A program made the translations under genes and the position numbers. Below the pieces are notes generated by a model that saw only the letters and a list, made by a program, of their open reading frames with translations, was not told the origin of the DNA and did not search any database. 64,000 bases of DNA from Planktotalea arctica (GTDB lineage Bacteria; Pseudomonadota; Alphaproteobacteria; Rhodobacterales; Rhodobacteraceae). This document shows, in pieces, positions 46,905 to 56,335 of this stretch; positions within the stretch are counted from its first letter, which is position 1; each line of letters opens with the position of its first letter. The stretch spans positions 1 through 64,000 of the forward strand of contig NZ_MUHR01000013.1 of the NCBI RefSeq assembly GCF_002105285.1, read 5' to 3'.

Positions 46905-47510
46905 ATGTTTGATCTGGGCATGACGGAGCTTCTGGTGATCGGCGTTGTCGCGTTGATCGTCGTGGGGCCCAAGGATTTGCCGATGCTGTTCCGCAAGGTG
47001 GGGCAGTTCGTCGGCAAGGCCAAGGGCATGGCGCGCGAGTTTTCCCGCGCGATGGATCAGGCCGCGGACGACAGCGGCATGAAGGAAGCAACGTCGAGCT
47101 TTAAGGACATGACCAGCACCAAAAACATGGGGTTGGACGGCTGGGACGAGGCGACGAAGGATCTGAAAAACTGGTCCGGCGATCCTGATAGCGAAACCGG
47201 CAAGCTGGCGGCAAAACGTGCGGAGCAGGCCAAGAAAATCCACGAGGTTTCGGCGAAAAACGCTGAAGCGCGCCTCGCGGCGCAAGCTGCGCGCGCGGCT
47301 GATGCCAAGAGTGAGGCCGCCGTAGAGACCGCGCCCAAAACCGCTGTCAAAAAAGCCGCCACCAAAGCTGTTGCCAAAAAACCTGCGGCTCAAAAGGCAC
47401 CGGTGAAAGCGGCAGTAAAGCCTGCCGCTAAACCTGCAGCCAAGAAAACTGCCGCTAAAAAACCGGCAACGAAAAAGACCGCCGCGAAGCCGGCAAAGGA
47501 TTCTGAATGA
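46905..47510 (+). CDS. tatB: Sec-independent translocase subunit TatB
   Basis: 201 residues. The N-terminal helix FDLGMTELLVIGVVALIVVGPKDLPML is diagnostic (Glu and GPKDLP). The C-terminal third is a repetitive Lys/Ala tail (KPAAKKTAAKKPATKK-like) typical of Rhodobacterales TatB. Recognises signal peptides with TatC. Overlaps tatC by 4 bases. Confidence 0.95.
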   Translation: MFDLGMTELLVIGVVALIVVGPKDLPMLFRKVGQFVGKAKGMAREFSRAMDQAADDSGMKEATSSFKDMTSTKNMGLDGWDEATKDLKNWSGDPDSETGKLAAKRAEQAKKIHEVSAKNAEARLAAQAARAADAKSEAAVETAPKTAVKKAATKAVAKKPAAQKAPVKAAVKPAAKPAAKKTAAKKPATKKTAAKPAKDSE

Positions 47511-48463
47511 GCACGAGTGACGAAGTCGAGGACAGCTCCGCCCCGCTGATCGAACATCTGGCAGAGCTGCGCACGCGGCTTATCCGCGCCGTCCTAGCCT
47601 TTGTCGTTGGTATCATTCTGGCCTTCATCGTGGCCGAGCCAATTCTGGAGTTCCTGCTTGCGCCGATCGAAAACACGCTGAGGGACTTGGGCGATCCCAA
47701 TCCGACGCTGCAATATACATCGCCGCAGGAATATCTGTTTACCTTGTTCCGCATTTCGATGGTCTTCGGCTTTATTCTGGCCTTTCCTGTGATCGCTTTC
47801 CAGCTTTGGCGCTTTGTTGCGCCCGGTCTCTACAAGAAAGAGCAGGGTGCCTTTTTACCGTTCCTGATCGCATCACCCGTTATGTTCCTGCTTGGTGCGT
47901 CTTTCGCGCAGTTCGTGGTGACGCCGCTGGCGATGTCCTTCTTTCTGGGCTTTGCGGATGTCAGCTCGATCTTTACGGGCATGTTGGCCACTGTTGCGGG
48001 CAATATTGCGCCGTCCGATGGTCTGCCGCCCACAGGCGGTTTGCTGGCCGACCCCGCAACAACCAGCGACGGGGTCCGCATCACCTTCTTTGGTAAGGTG
48101 AACGAAAGTCTTGATATCACTCTAAAATTCATCATCGCCTTTGGCATGTGTTTTCAGTTGCCCGTGCTTTTAACCCTGATGGGCAAGGCGGGACTTGTGA
48201 GCGCCGATGGCCTTGGCGCGGTGCGTAAATACGCGATGGTCGGTATTTTGTTGCTTGCCGCACTGGTGACACCGCCGGACGTGATCACCCAGTTGATCCT
48301 GTTTACGGTGGTTTACGGTCTGTATGAAATCTCTATTTTCCTCGTGCGCCGCGTCGAAGGAAAACGCGAAGACAAGCTGCGCGAAGAGGGCTATTATGAC
48401 GATGATGAGGAAGAATTCGACGATCCGTTGATGAAGGAGTTCGACGAGGACGAGGGCAAGTGA
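47507..48463 (+). CDS. tatC: Sec-independent translocase subunit TatC
   Basis: 318 residues with six helices. Family motifs: PLIEHLAELRTRLIRAVLAF near the start and FPVIAFQLWRFVAPGLYKKE. The tail is unusually acidic (EEEFDDPLMKEFDEDEG). Core receptor for twin-arginine signals. A 4-base overlap links it to the downstream ATPase gene. A Tat-type signal is found on the deiminase-like protein at 60989. Confidence 0.95.
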   Translation: MSTSDEVEDSSAPLIEHLAELRTRLIRAVLAFVVGIILAFIVAEPILEFLLAPIENTLRDLGDPNPTLQYTSPQEYLFTLFRISMVFGFILAFPVIAFQLWRFVAPGLYKKEQGAFLPFLIASPVMFLLGASFAQFVVTPLAMSFFLGFADVSSIFTGMLATVAGNIAPSDGLPPTGGLLADPATTSDGVRITFFGKVNESLDITLKFIIAFGMCFQLPVLLTLMGKAGLVSADGLGAVRKYAMVGILLLAALVTPPDVITQLILFTVVYGLYEISIFLVRRVEGKREDKLREEGYYDDDEEEFDDPLMKEFDEDEGK

Positions 48464-49293
48464 GCGAGCTGGAGCGGATCGCGGCGGCGCTAGAGCGCCT
48501 CGCGCCTGCGCCGCTGGCTGCGCCAGATTTCGCAGCGGCAGAGGCTTTCGTGTGGCAAACTGCGCCGGATGCCTTGCTGCCTGTTGCCAGTGTGAGCCGC
48601 GTCCCGCTTGATTTGCTCGTGGGTATCAACCGTTCTCGTGATACGCTTTTGGCCAACACGCGTCAGTTCGCCAAGGGTTTTCCCGCCAATAACGCGCTGC
48701 TTTGGGGCGCGCGTGGCATGGGTAAATCCTCACTGGTCAAAGCGGTCCATGCACAACTTATCGAAGAAGGTGCCGCGCTCAAGATTGTCGAATTGCAACG
48801 CGAAGACCTGCCGAGCGTGGGCCGTCTTTTAGCGCTTTTGCGCGAGGCGAAAGAGCGGTTTGTGCTCTATTGCGATGATCTTTCTTTCAGCCATGACGAT
48901 GAACATTACAAATCGCTCAAGGCCGTGCTGGACGGGGGGATTGAAGGGCGCCCTGACAACGTGCTGCTTTATGCGACGTCGAACAGGCGTCATCTCATGC
49001 CGCGTGATATGATCGAAAATGAACGCTCCAGCGCCATTAATCCGGGCGAAGCAGTTGAAGAAAAAGTCTCGCTCTCGGATCGCTTCGGTCTGTGGCTCGG
49101 CTTTCATCCGTGTGATCAGGATGAGTATCTCGCGATGATTGACGGGTATTGCGCCGCGGCTGGTTTGGAAATCGACCCGGTAATCCTGCGCGCAGAGGCG
49201 ATTGAATGGCAAGCCACGCGCGGTGCGCGTTCGGGGCGCGTGGCGTGGCAGTTCTTCTGCGACCTTGCAGGGCGCCACGGCGTTTCCACCTAG
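48460..49293 (+). CDS. DUF815-type AAA ATPase
   Basis: 277 residues. Walker A WGARGMGKSSLVKAVH at about residues 82-97; Walker B-like LYCDDLSF. Short AAA+-type ATPases of the DUF815 group are typically found near tat or division genes; here GTG start overlaps the tatC stop by 4 bases. The C-terminal part contains FLGL-type helices. Cytoplasmic; function unknown. Confidence 0.85.
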   Translation: MSELERIAAALERLAPAPLAAPDFAAAEAFVWQTAPDALLPVASVSRVPLDLLVGINRSRDTLLANTRQFAKGFPANNALLWGARGMGKSSLVKAVHAQLIEEGAALKIVELQREDLPSVGRLLALLREAKERFVLYCDDLSFSHDDEHYKSLKAVLDGGIEGRPDNVLLYATSNRRHLMPRDMIENERSSAINPGEAVEEKVSLSDRFGLWLGFHPCDQDEYLAMIDGYCAAAGLEIDPVILRAEAIEWQATRGARSGRVAWQFFCDLAGRHGVST

Positions 49294-49297
49294 AGCC

Positions 49298-49340
49298 CAA
49301 ATTTTCTAGAAAGTTTGATCTTCAATTTTTCGAGAAAAAT
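49298..49340. repeat. Pair of stop-adjacent dyads between converging genes
   Basis: First dyad CAAATTTTC-TA-GAAAGTTTG (49298-49317; one G-T pair), 4 bases after the ATPase stop. Second ATTTTTC-GA-GAAAAAT (49325-49340), 5 bases from the stop of the convergent M23 gene. Each converging gene thus has its own dyad of the TTTTC-NN-GAAAA family. Confidence 0.6.
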
Positions 49341-49345
49341 CGTTT

Positions 49346-50515
49346 TTACTGCAAGTAAGGCAGCGGATCGACGCTATCAAAGCCTTTGCGCACTTCAAAA
49401 TGCAGGAAATCAGAGCTTCCAGCACGCACTGCGGCAAGCTGCTGACCACGCGCAACGCTATCGCCTTTTTTCACTTTCAAACCATCCACATTGGCATAGA
49501 CCGTCAACAGATTGTTGGGGTGCTTCACCACGATGATCGGGAGGTTATCCGTGTTCTCGGTAATTGCGGCGACAGTTCCTGCAGCGGCAGCCTTGACGGG
49601 GGTTCCCGCGCTCGCGCCGATGCCGATGCCGTCATTCTTGCCTTTGGTGTACTCACGCACGATCGGGCCTTGCACGGGAAAACCCATGCGCGCGGCTGCA
49701 ACGGCTTTTGTGGGTTTTTCAAGCTCAGGGGCCGGCGGCGTCTCGATTGGCGCGGCGGCGACGGGTGTCTCTTCCTGCGGCAGGGGCTGCGTCGCGGAGG
49801 GCGGTGTTGGCGTGGGCGTGCCGGTTCCGGGCGAAGTGGTTGCAGCCAAAGGCGCAGGCGCAGCGCTGGCCTGGTTTTGCGCTACGGGGATCAGCAAATA
49901 CTGCCCTTCACGCACAGAGAAATCCTTGTCGAGCCCGTTCCAGTCAGCCAGCGAGCGCACGGAGACATTATAAAGCCGCGCAATGGTAAAGGCGGTTTCG
50001 CCGCGCGCAACGCGGTGGCGTACCGGTTCGGGGCCTGCAGCGGCGGCAGCTGGCAAGGCCGAGGTGGTGACGGGGCTGCTGTCGATCGCGCCTTGCGCAA
50101 GGGCGGTGATATCAACTGCGCCGGGCGCAGGGGCGGTGCCTGTGCTGTCGCCGGGCAGTGTCGAGACCGGATTGCGCAGCGCCAAGACTTCGTCTTTGCG
50201 CAGTTTTGTGCTTGAGGACAGACCATTGTAGCGCGCCAATTCCTCCGCATCCACGCCGATCCGCGCGGCCACGTCCGCAACGCTATCGCCGCGCTGCGCC
50301 ACCGCAACCTGATAGTTGGAGTAGGTTATCACGCCGCGTGCATCGGGGCTGGGGCGCGCTTGCGTGGCATTGATTGCCGCATCGGTGGTGTCGAATTTGT
50401 TGCCGAGCCCGCCGCGCATATCCAGATCGAACCCGTCCTCGCAGGCGCTGAGCGCCAGAAAAGCTGTGCCACACAAAAGCGCGCGCAAGGGAGTGCTGCT
50501 TGCAAAAATCGTCAT
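49346..50515 (-). CDS. LysM/M23 family lipoprotein, NlpD-like
   Basis: 389 residues. The signal ends LALSAC with a lipobox Cys at about residue 24. Two LysM modules (about residues 68-113 and 165-211) bind peptidoglycan; a Pro/Ala/Thr linker follows, then an M23 domain (about residues 275-389). The first zinc motif HxGxD is replaced by NDGIGIG, and only FLHFEVR of the second is recognisable, so the peptidase is probably inactive, as in NlpD/EnvC, which activate cell-wall amidases in division. Follows pcm; the arrangement pcm-nlpD-like is widespread. Confidence 0.88.
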   Translation of the reverse strand: MTIFASSTPLRALLCGTAFLALSACEDGFDLDMRGGLGNKFDTTDAAINATQARPSPDARGVITYSNYQVAVAQRGDSVADVAARIGVDAEELARYNGLSSSTKLRKDEVLALRNPVSTLPGDSTGTAPAPGAVDITALAQGAIDSSPVTTSALPAAAAAGPEPVRHRVARGETAFTIARLYNVSVRSLADWNGLDKDFSVREGQYLLIPVAQNQASAAPAPLAATTSPGTGTPTPTPPSATQPLPQEETPVAAAPIETPPAPELEKPTKAVAAARMGFPVQGPIVREYTKGKNDGIGIGASAGTPVKAAAAGTVAAITENTDNLPIIVVKHPNNLLTVYANVDGLKVKKGDSVARGQQLAAVRAGSSDFLHFEVRKGFDSVDPLPYLQ

Positions 50516-50580
50516 CTCGATATCCTCACATGCGCCGCGTTGCCCGCAGCGTCCTGAAATTTGAAGGTCTTATAACAGAT

Positions 50581-51222
50581 TTATCCGTCGCGTCCCAGAC
50601 CCTCGATAAGTGGGACAAAGCGCACGGGTCGGATCTCGTCATATTCAAAGCCGCTTTCATGGCGGGTCACGCGGATCAGACTTTGCACCGCGTCCGACTG
50701 CCCGACAGGCAGGACCATAACACCGCCCACTTTGAGCTGCGCGAGCAGTGGCCCCGGGGGATCCTCCGCAGCGGCGGTCACGAGTATGCGATCAAAGGGC
50801 GCCTGATCGGGCAAACCATATGATCCGTCCGCTGTGAAGGCGGTTATATTGCTCAAACCAAGTGCGTCAAACACCTCGCGCGCCTCTGAGACGAGCCGTT
50901 TGTGGCGATCGACCGTGTAAACCCGCCGCACGATATGGCTCAGCACGGCGGCCTGATAGCCAGAGCCTGTTCCGACCTCGAGCACCGTATCACGCGGCCC
51001 TGCGCGCAGGGCCTGCGTCATCAGGCCGACAACCGAGGGCTGGCTGATCGTCTGCCCGCACGGTATGGGAAGGGGCATATCCTCATAGGCGCGCTCGGAA
51101 AACAGACCACGAATAAAAGCTGCGCGATCCACTTTTTCCATTGCTGTCAATACGCGCGTGTCCGTCACGCCCTTGGAGCGCAACGTGTAAAGAAATTGCA
51201 TGAGGGTGGAGGCGTCGGTCAT
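50581..51222 (-). CDS. pcm: Protein-L-isoaspartate O-methyltransferase
   Basis: 213 residues, the usual length. Repairs damaged L-isoaspartyl residues with S-adenosylmethionine. SAM-binding motif [17 protein letters not shown]; the preceding [21 protein letters not shown] is diagnostic. Start overlaps the surE stop by 4 bases, the common surE-pcm pair. Confidence 0.94.
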   Translation of the reverse strand: MTDASTLMQFLYTLRSKGVTDTRVLTAMEKVDRAAFIRGLFSERAYEDMPLPIPCGQTISQPSVVGLMTQALRAGPRDTVLEVGTGSGYQAAVLSHIVRRVYTVDRHKRLVSEAREVFDALGLSNITAFTADGSYGLPDQAPFDRILVTAAAEDPPGPLLAQLKVGGVMVLPVGQSDAVQSLIRVTRHESGFEYDEIRPVRFVPLIEGLGRDG

Positions 51223-52001
51223 AGGTTTGCTGCAAAGCGCTCCAACATGTCATCTGCCGTCAGGTCCGCGCGCATGGGGGTGACGGAAATGTAGCCATCA
51301 AGGTTAACCGCGGCATCCGTGCCATCGCTCGGGCGCACGCGCTGATCTCCGCCTTTGATCCATAAGAAACGCCGCCCCGAGGGGGACATATGCGGCTCGA
51401 CCCCGAAGTACACCTCTGGGCGGCGCCCCTGGCGCGCAACTTTCACGCCTTTGACATCTGCTGCTGGAACCGGTGGGAAGTTCACGTTGAACAGCAATTG
51501 GTAGTCGCCTTGCTCGGCTGGAACCTGCGCCAGAATGCGGCGCACCACGTCCGCGCCATGCACGCTAGCGGCCTCGAACGGGTCTTCCAGATCTGCATTG
51601 TGCACGCCGTAATATTGCGAAAGTGCGATTGAGGTCACACCTTGCAAAGCGCCCTCAATGGCCGCGCCAATGGTGCCGGAATAAAGCGTGTTTTCGGCTG
51701 AATTATTGCCGCGGTTGATGCCGGACAGGATCAAATCAGGGCGCGTGTCTTTCATCACGTCATGCAGGCCCACCAGCACGCAATCAGCGGGCGAGCCTTC
51801 GGTCGCATAGCGCCGCTCGTCCATTTGCGAAACCATCATCGGATGGGTGTAGCTGATGCAATGACCAACGCCCGATTGCTCGAACGCGGGGGCCACAATC
51901 CAGACTTCGCCGTCCTTGCCCGCAAGCTGATGTGCGATGCCCTCAAGGGTTTTCAAACCCGGTGCATTGATGCCGTCATCATTGGTGATCAGAATGCGCA
52001 T
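51219..52001 (-). CDS. surE: 5'/3'-nucleotidase SurE
   Basis: 260-residue survival protein, a divalent-metal nucleotidase. N-terminal [15 protein letters not shown] holds the metal-binding Asp residues; [22 protein letters not shown] is the second family motif. ATG at 52001 has AAGGGG 5 bases upstream, within a hairpin (52003-52046). Longer upstream frame has no homology. Coupled to pcm. Confidence 0.95.
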   Translation of the reverse strand: MRILITNDDGINAPGLKTLEGIAHQLAGKDGEVWIVAPAFEQSGVGHCISYTHPMMVSQMDERRYATEGSPADCVLVGLHDVMKDTRPDLILSGINRGNNSAENTLYSGTIGAAIEGALQGVTSIALSQYYGVHNADLEDPFEAASVHGADVVRRILAQVPAEQGDYQLLFNVNFPPVPAADVKGVKVARQGRRPEVYFGVEPHMSPSGRRFLWIKGGDQRVRPSDGTDAAVNLDGYISVTPMRADLTADDMLERFAANL

Positions 52002-52002
52002 A

Positions 52003-52046
52003 GCTGCCCCTTTATCCGCTTTGGTGATCCATAGTGGAGGGGCAGC
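52003..52046 (-). promoter_or_regulatory. Hairpin masking the surE ribosome-binding site, with a 6-codon leader ORF
   Basis: On the minus strand GCTGCCCCT and AGGGGCAGC form nine perfect pairs around a 26-base loop; the right arm contains the AGGGG that serves as the surE Shine-Dalgarno. The loop holds an ATG-started ORF of six codons (MDHQSG, 52032 to 52012) whose stop abuts the SD. This arrangement could let leader translation open the hairpin. Confidence 0.55.
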
Positions 52047-52060
52047 GATGCGTAAAGGCT

Positions 52061-52705
52061 TTAGGCGCTGAGCAGCTTTGGCAGCAGCCCTGCGGCCACA
52101 TCGCGTGGATGGGCGAGCGCTGCACGATCCTCTCCGGGATGAAAGCGCGCGCGCGTGGCTGTGGACATGGCGGGTGGAACTTCGACAAGAACGCGCGGGC
52201 CTGTGTTGGTGCTCTCGCGCGCCCAAGAACGCGCCAGTGTGATCTGCGCCGCTTTAGAGGCCGCATAACAGCCATGGAACTTGTCGCCCGTGGTCTGATC
52301 GTCAAAGAACATTGCCGTGCCGCTCGCACCAAGCAAAGGAGCGATATAGGGAATAAGAGTGCCCATGGAGGTCGCGTTGATCGACATGGATTTCGCCCAA
52401 TCCTTTGGGTCGATATGTGCGGCGGGCGTTAGGGGCGCGGCATGCACCGCGCAATGCACCCACAGGTCAATGCTGCTCCAACGATCATAGATCGAGCGGC
52501 AGAGCTGCGCCATCGCGCCCTCATTGGTGATGTCCATCGGCGCAAGCGTGGCTTGGCCACCTGCCGCCTGAATGCGGTCGTCAAGGTCTTCGAGCGCGCC
52601 GGTGGTGCGCGCCACTGCGACGACATGATGCGAAGCGGCGAGCGCCTCCGCGATTGCAAACCCAAGGCCGCGCGATGCGCCTGTGACCAGTGCTATTTTG
52701 CTCAT
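52061..52705 (-). CDS. SDR family NAD(P)-dependent oxidoreductase
   Basis: 214 residues, short for the family. Coenzyme loop VTGASRGLGFAIAEAL and the active YAASK motif (in GCYAASKAAQITLARSW) are intact. NNAG is replaced by VHCAVHA, and the C-terminal substrate lid is reduced. Substrate unknown. Lies between purF and surE with a stop-side repeat behind purF. Confidence 0.88.
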   Translation of the reverse strand: MSKIALVTGASRGLGFAIAEALAASHHVVAVARTTGALEDLDDRIQAAGGQATLAPMDITNEGAMAQLCRSIYDRWSSIDLWVHCAVHAAPLTPAAHIDPKDWAKSMSINATSMGTLIPYIAPLLGASGTAMFFDDQTTGDKFHGCYAASKAAQITLARSWARESTNTGPRVLVEVPPAMSTATRARFHPGEDRAALAHPRDVAAGLLPKLLSA

Positions 52706-52712
52706 GTTGGAT

Positions 52713-52748
52713 GCCTCCGGCGGCGATATTTCTAGAAAGAGGAAGGGG
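52713..52748 (+). repeat. Stop-adjacent interspersed repeat, copy 2, containing a TTTCTAGAAA dyad
   Basis: Six bases after the purF stop. Plus strand reads GCCTCCGGCGGCG, then ATATTTCTAGAAAGAGG and AAGGGG; in purF sense it ends CGCCGGAGGC like copy 1 at 3249-3288. It contains the palindrome TTTCTAGAAA (52729-52738), linking this repeat to the dyad family seen at other gene ends. Confidence 0.6.
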
Positions 52749-52753
52749 CTGCG

Positions 52754-54247
52754 TTACTCTGCGGCCTTCAACTCGAACCCTTTGGTGATTTGATCTGTTG
52801 GCTTGACGGGGTAGTCGCCCGAGAAACACGCATCGCAATATTGCGGGCATTTGGCATTGCGCCCCTCGGCCTCGCCCACGGCGCGGTAGAGCCCGTCGAG
52901 CGAGATGAATTTGAGGCTGTCCACGGCAAGGTGCACGCGCATTTCTTCTTCCGTCATCGTCGCCGCCAGAAGTTTTTCGCGCTGCGGTGTATCGACGCCG
53001 TAAAAGCACGGCCATGCGGTCGGGGGCGAGGCAATGCGGAAATGCACTTCGGCGGCGCCAGCATCGAGGATCATTTCCTTGATCTTGCGCGAAGTCGTGC
53101 CGCGCACAACACTGTCGTCCACAAGGATCACCCGTTTGCCTCTTATCAGCGCGCGGTTCACGTTGAGTTTCAGGCGCACACCCATGTTGCGGATGGATTC
53201 CGTTGGCTCGATAAACGTGCGGCCCATGTATTGATTGCGGATGATGCCCATCGCATAAGGAATGCCGCTTTCCTGGCTAAAGCCGATCGCCGCTGGCGTG
53301 CCGCTGTCTGGCACAGGGCAGACGAGATCCGCATCCACGGGGCTTTCCTTGGCCAGCTCAACGCCAATCTGGCGGCGCGTTTCATAGACGGATTTCCCGC
53401 CGATAATACTGTCAGGTCGCGAGAAATAAACATGTTCAAAGATGCAAAAGCGCGAGGCTTGGCGGCGGAACGGGAAATGGCTCTCGACGCCGCCCGATGC
53501 AGTGATCACCACCATTTCACCCGGTTCAATCTCGCGTACATATTCCGCGCCTATGATATCGAGTGCGCAGGTTTCCGAGCTAAGAACCCAGCCGTTTCCT
53601 TCCAGCTTGCCGAGCACGAGAGGGCGCACGCCAAGCGGATCGCGCACTCCGATCAATTTGGTGCGCGTCATCGCAACGATAGAGAAGGCCCCTTGCACGC
53701 GGCGCAAAGCATCTTCCATGCGCTCGGGAATATTGCGCTGCAGGCTGCGCGCCATGAGGTGAATGATACACTCGCTATCGGACGAGCTTTGAAAGATCGA
53801 GCCGCGCTCGATCAGCTCTTTGCGCAGCTCGTCGGCATTGGTGATGTTGCCGTTATGCGCAATTGCCGCGCCGCCCATGGAAAACTCGCCGAAAAACGGC
53901 TGTACGTCGCGAATGACCGCGCCTTTGGAGCCAGCGGTGGAGTAGCGCACATGCCCGATTGCAAGCGGACCGGGGAGCGTTTCCATCAGGGAGGCTTTGG
54001 TGAAATTATCGCGCACATAGCCAAAACGGCGGGCCGAGTTGAACCCTTGCTCGGGATCATGGCTGACGATGCCACCCGCTTCTTGCCCGCGATGTTGCAG
54101 CGCATGCAGGCCAAGGGCGACGAAATTGGCTGCATCGCTTGCGCCAACGACGCCGAAAACGCCGCATTCCTCCTTTAGCTTGTCACCATCCGCATCGTCA
54201 CGCGTATAGTCGAAGTCAAAAGGATGGGCGGGCGGCATTTTACGCAT
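52754..54247 (-). CDS. purF: Amidophosphoribosyltransferase
   Basis: 497 residues. First committed step of purine synthesis: PRPP and glutamine to phosphoribosylamine. A short leader precedes the catalytic Cys in EECGVFGVVG (Cys about residue 28), removed in maturation. Class II glutaminase motifs GHVRYSTAG and NITNADELR; PRTase loop RVILVDDSVVRGTTS. ATG at 54247 has GGAG 10 bases upstream; a GTG one codon earlier exists. Downstream of cvpA in the same direction, the classic cvpA-purF order. Confidence 0.96.
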   Translation of the reverse strand: MRKMPPAHPFDFDYTRDDADGDKLKEECGVFGVVGASDAANFVALGLHALQHRGQEAGGIVSHDPEQGFNSARRFGYVRDNFTKASLMETLPGPLAIGHVRYSTAGSKGAVIRDVQPFFGEFSMGGAAIAHNGNITNADELRKELIERGSIFQSSSDSECIIHLMARSLQRNIPERMEDALRRVQGAFSIVAMTRTKLIGVRDPLGVRPLVLGKLEGNGWVLSSETCALDIIGAEYVREIEPGEMVVITASGGVESHFPFRRQASRFCIFEHVYFSRPDSIIGGKSVYETRRQIGVELAKESPVDADLVCPVPDSGTPAAIGFSQESGIPYAMGIIRNQYMGRTFIEPTESIRNMGVRLKLNVNRALIRGKRVILVDDSVVRGTTSRKIKEMILDAGAAEVHFRIASPPTAWPCFYGVDTPQREKLLAATMTEEEMRVHLAVDSLKFISLDGLYRAVGEAEGRNAKCPQYCDACFSGDYPVKPTDQITKGFELKAAE

Positions 54248-54343
54248 CACGAGTTAGCTCCGAATCCGAACCTGGGGCAGTTGCGCCTGTCTTAGAGGGT
54301 CGGCGCAGACATGTCACCAATTCATAAGAGCGTCGGGCCTGCG

Positions 54344-54904
54344 TTACTCTGGCGCGCCGCAGGTGCCGACGAGTTGTTCGTACTGCGTCGTGATCCAGCC
54401 AAGTGCTTGCTCTGGATTACGATCCTCGATCTGACCGGTCATGCGTGCAAAAACCTTGGCAGAGCGGCTCTCGTCTACCATTGTTATCTCTTGCTGCGTG
54501 ATCACTGTGTCATAGACGAAGAAAGCGACAGCAATCAAAAGGATGCCCCGCAGAACGCCGAAGAAAAAGCCAAAGCCCTGATCTATCCCGCCAAGCGCGG
54601 AGCGCTGCACGAGCGAGGAAAACAGCGGCGTGAACAGCGAGGTCACAATTAATGCAATGGCAAAGACCACGGCAAAAGCGGCGATGATCGCCAATTCGCA
54701 GCTGTCGGCTAGAAACTCGCCGATCACGGGGATCTCCTTGACCAGCGGTTCGACTTGCGGCGCGAACATGAACGCGAGGAACGCAGCGGCGATCCAGCCA
54801 GCGATCGCCATGGCTTCGCGCACGAAGCCGCGCGAATAGGCAAGCAGCGCGGAGAGCACGATGATTACCGCGACGACTCCGTCAATAATGGTAAAACCTT
54901 CCAT
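54344..54904 (-). CDS. cvpA: CvpA family protein
   Basis: 186 residues with four or five hydrophobic helices: GFTIIDGVVAVIIVLSALLAY at the start, then SRGFVREAMAIAGWIAAAF. Colicin-V-production family, an inner-membrane protein affecting envelope integrity; placed before purF as in many bacteria. A 96-base gap to purF contains no terminator. Confidence 0.9.
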   Translation of the reverse strand: MEGFTIIDGVVAVIIVLSALLAYSRGFVREAMAIAGWIAAAFLAFMFAPQVEPLVKEIPVIGEFLADSCELAIIAAFAVVFAIALIVTSLFTPLFSSLVQRSALGGIDQGFGFFFGVLRGILLIAVAFFVYDTVITQQEITMVDESRSAKVFARMTGQIEDRNPEQALGWITTQYEQLVGTCGAPE

Positions 54905-54937
54905 AGGTCCGCTCGCCTTCCAATTTATGATGGCGCG

Positions 54938-56305
54938 TTAACCTGCGCCGAATACATCACCCACAAAAGCCGTCAGATCGCTCATTTGATTGAGCGTGAT
55001 TCCGTCGACCTTCACACCTTTACCACCCGCAGGGGCAAGTGCGCCTGTAAAACCAAGTTTTTGCGCTTCCTTCAACCTATTTTCCGATTGCGGGGCAGGG
55101 CGCAGCGCCCCTGACAGGCTGATTTCGCCAAACACCACAGTCTCAGCGGGTAAAGCGGCGTCTTCTCGCGCACTTAAAAGTGCAGCGGCGACGGCAAGAT
55201 CGGCCGCTGGCTCTGAAATTTTCATGCCGCCTGCTACGTTGAGATAGACATCAAGCCCCGTGAAGGGGATGCCGACGCGCGCCTCGAGTACCGCGAGAAT
55301 CATCGCAAGGCGTCCCCCGTCCCAGCCCACGACCGTGCGGCGTGGCTGGCTATGGGGCGAGGGGGCGACCAGCGCTTGCAGCTCGACCAGAACCGGGCGC
55401 GTGCCCTCGACACCTGCAAAGACCACAGAGCCGGGCGAGGGCGTGCCGCGTTCGCTCAGGAACAGCGCGGAGGGGTTGGTGACCTGCGCCAGCCCCATGC
55501 CCGTCATCTCGAACACACCGATTTCATCGGAGGGGCCAAAGCGGTTCTTGACCGCGCGCAAAATGCGGAATTGATGCCCGCGCTCACCCTCGAAATAAAG
55601 TACGGTATCGACCATATGCTCGACGACGCGAGGCCCTGCGATCTGGCCATCTTTGGTGACGTGGCCCACAAGGATCACCGCCATGTTGCGCCGCTTGGCG
55701 AAACTGGTCAGCTCATGGGCGGCTGCGCGCACCTGAGCTACAGAGCCGGGGGCAGAGCCGACGCTGTCGGACCACATGGTCTGGATCGAATCGATGATTG
55801 CCAGTTGCGGATTTTCGATTTCCAGCGTCGTCAGGATATCGCGTAAATTGGTTTCCGCAGCCAGTTGCACAGGCGCGTTTGTGAGGCCAAGGCGCTGCGC
55901 ACGCATGCGGATTTGCGCGCTGGATTCCTCGCCCGAGACATAGATTGTCTTGAGGCCCATATTGGCGAATTGTGCGGCGGCCTGTAGCAAAAGTGTGGAC
56001 TTTCCGATCCCCGGGTCCCCGCCGACAAGCGTGGCAGAGGCGGGTACCAATCCACCGCCGAGCACGCGGTCAAGCTCGTTGAGGCCGGAGAGCGTGCGCG
56101 CGGGCGGGGCTTCTTCGGTGCTGAGGTCGGTAAGTTGCACCGCGCGTCCGCGCACCGTACCAAGGCCCGCTTTTGCAGGGCCGCTGCTGCTAAGGCCGGC
56201 ATCCTCGACGATGGAATTCCACGCGCCGCACGCCTCGCAGCGCCCTGACCATTTCGAGGTGATGTTTGCGCATTCGTTACAAGAGAATGAAGGTTTTTTA
56301 GCCAT
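54938..56305 (-). CDS. radA: DNA repair protein RadA
   Basis: 455 residues. N-terminal zinc finger CNECANITSKWSGRCEACGAW, Walker A GGDPGIGKSTLLL, the RadA-specific KNRFGPSDEIGVFEM motif and a C-terminal Lon-protease-like domain. A helicase-type protein for branch migration in recombination. Upstream of cvpA. Confidence 0.96.
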   Translation of the reverse strand: MAKKPSFSCNECANITSKWSGRCEACGAWNSIVEDAGLSSSGPAKAGLGTVRGRAVQLTDLSTEEAPPARTLSGLNELDRVLGGGLVPASATLVGGDPGIGKSTLLLQAAAQFANMGLKTIYVSGEESSAQIRMRAQRLGLTNAPVQLAAETNLRDILTTLEIENPQLAIIDSIQTMWSDSVGSAPGSVAQVRAAAHELTSFAKRRNMAVILVGHVTKDGQIAGPRVVEHMVDTVLYFEGERGHQFRILRAVKNRFGPSDEIGVFEMTGMGLAQVTNPSALFLSERGTPSPGSVVFAGVEGTRPVLVELQALVAPSPHSQPRRTVVGWDGGRLAMILAVLEARVGIPFTGLDVYLNVAGGMKISEPAADLAVAAALLSAREDAALPAETVVFGEISLSGALRPAPQSENRLKEAQKLGFTGALAPAGGKGVKVDGITLNQMSDLTAFVGDVFGAG

Positions 56306-56335
56306 ACTGTCTTTTGGCCGAGTGCAACCGCCGCG

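Noticed and set aside
52790-54178. 462-codon plus-strand frame opposite purF
   Set aside because: Antisense to an unmistakable purF; no domain seen in the translation.
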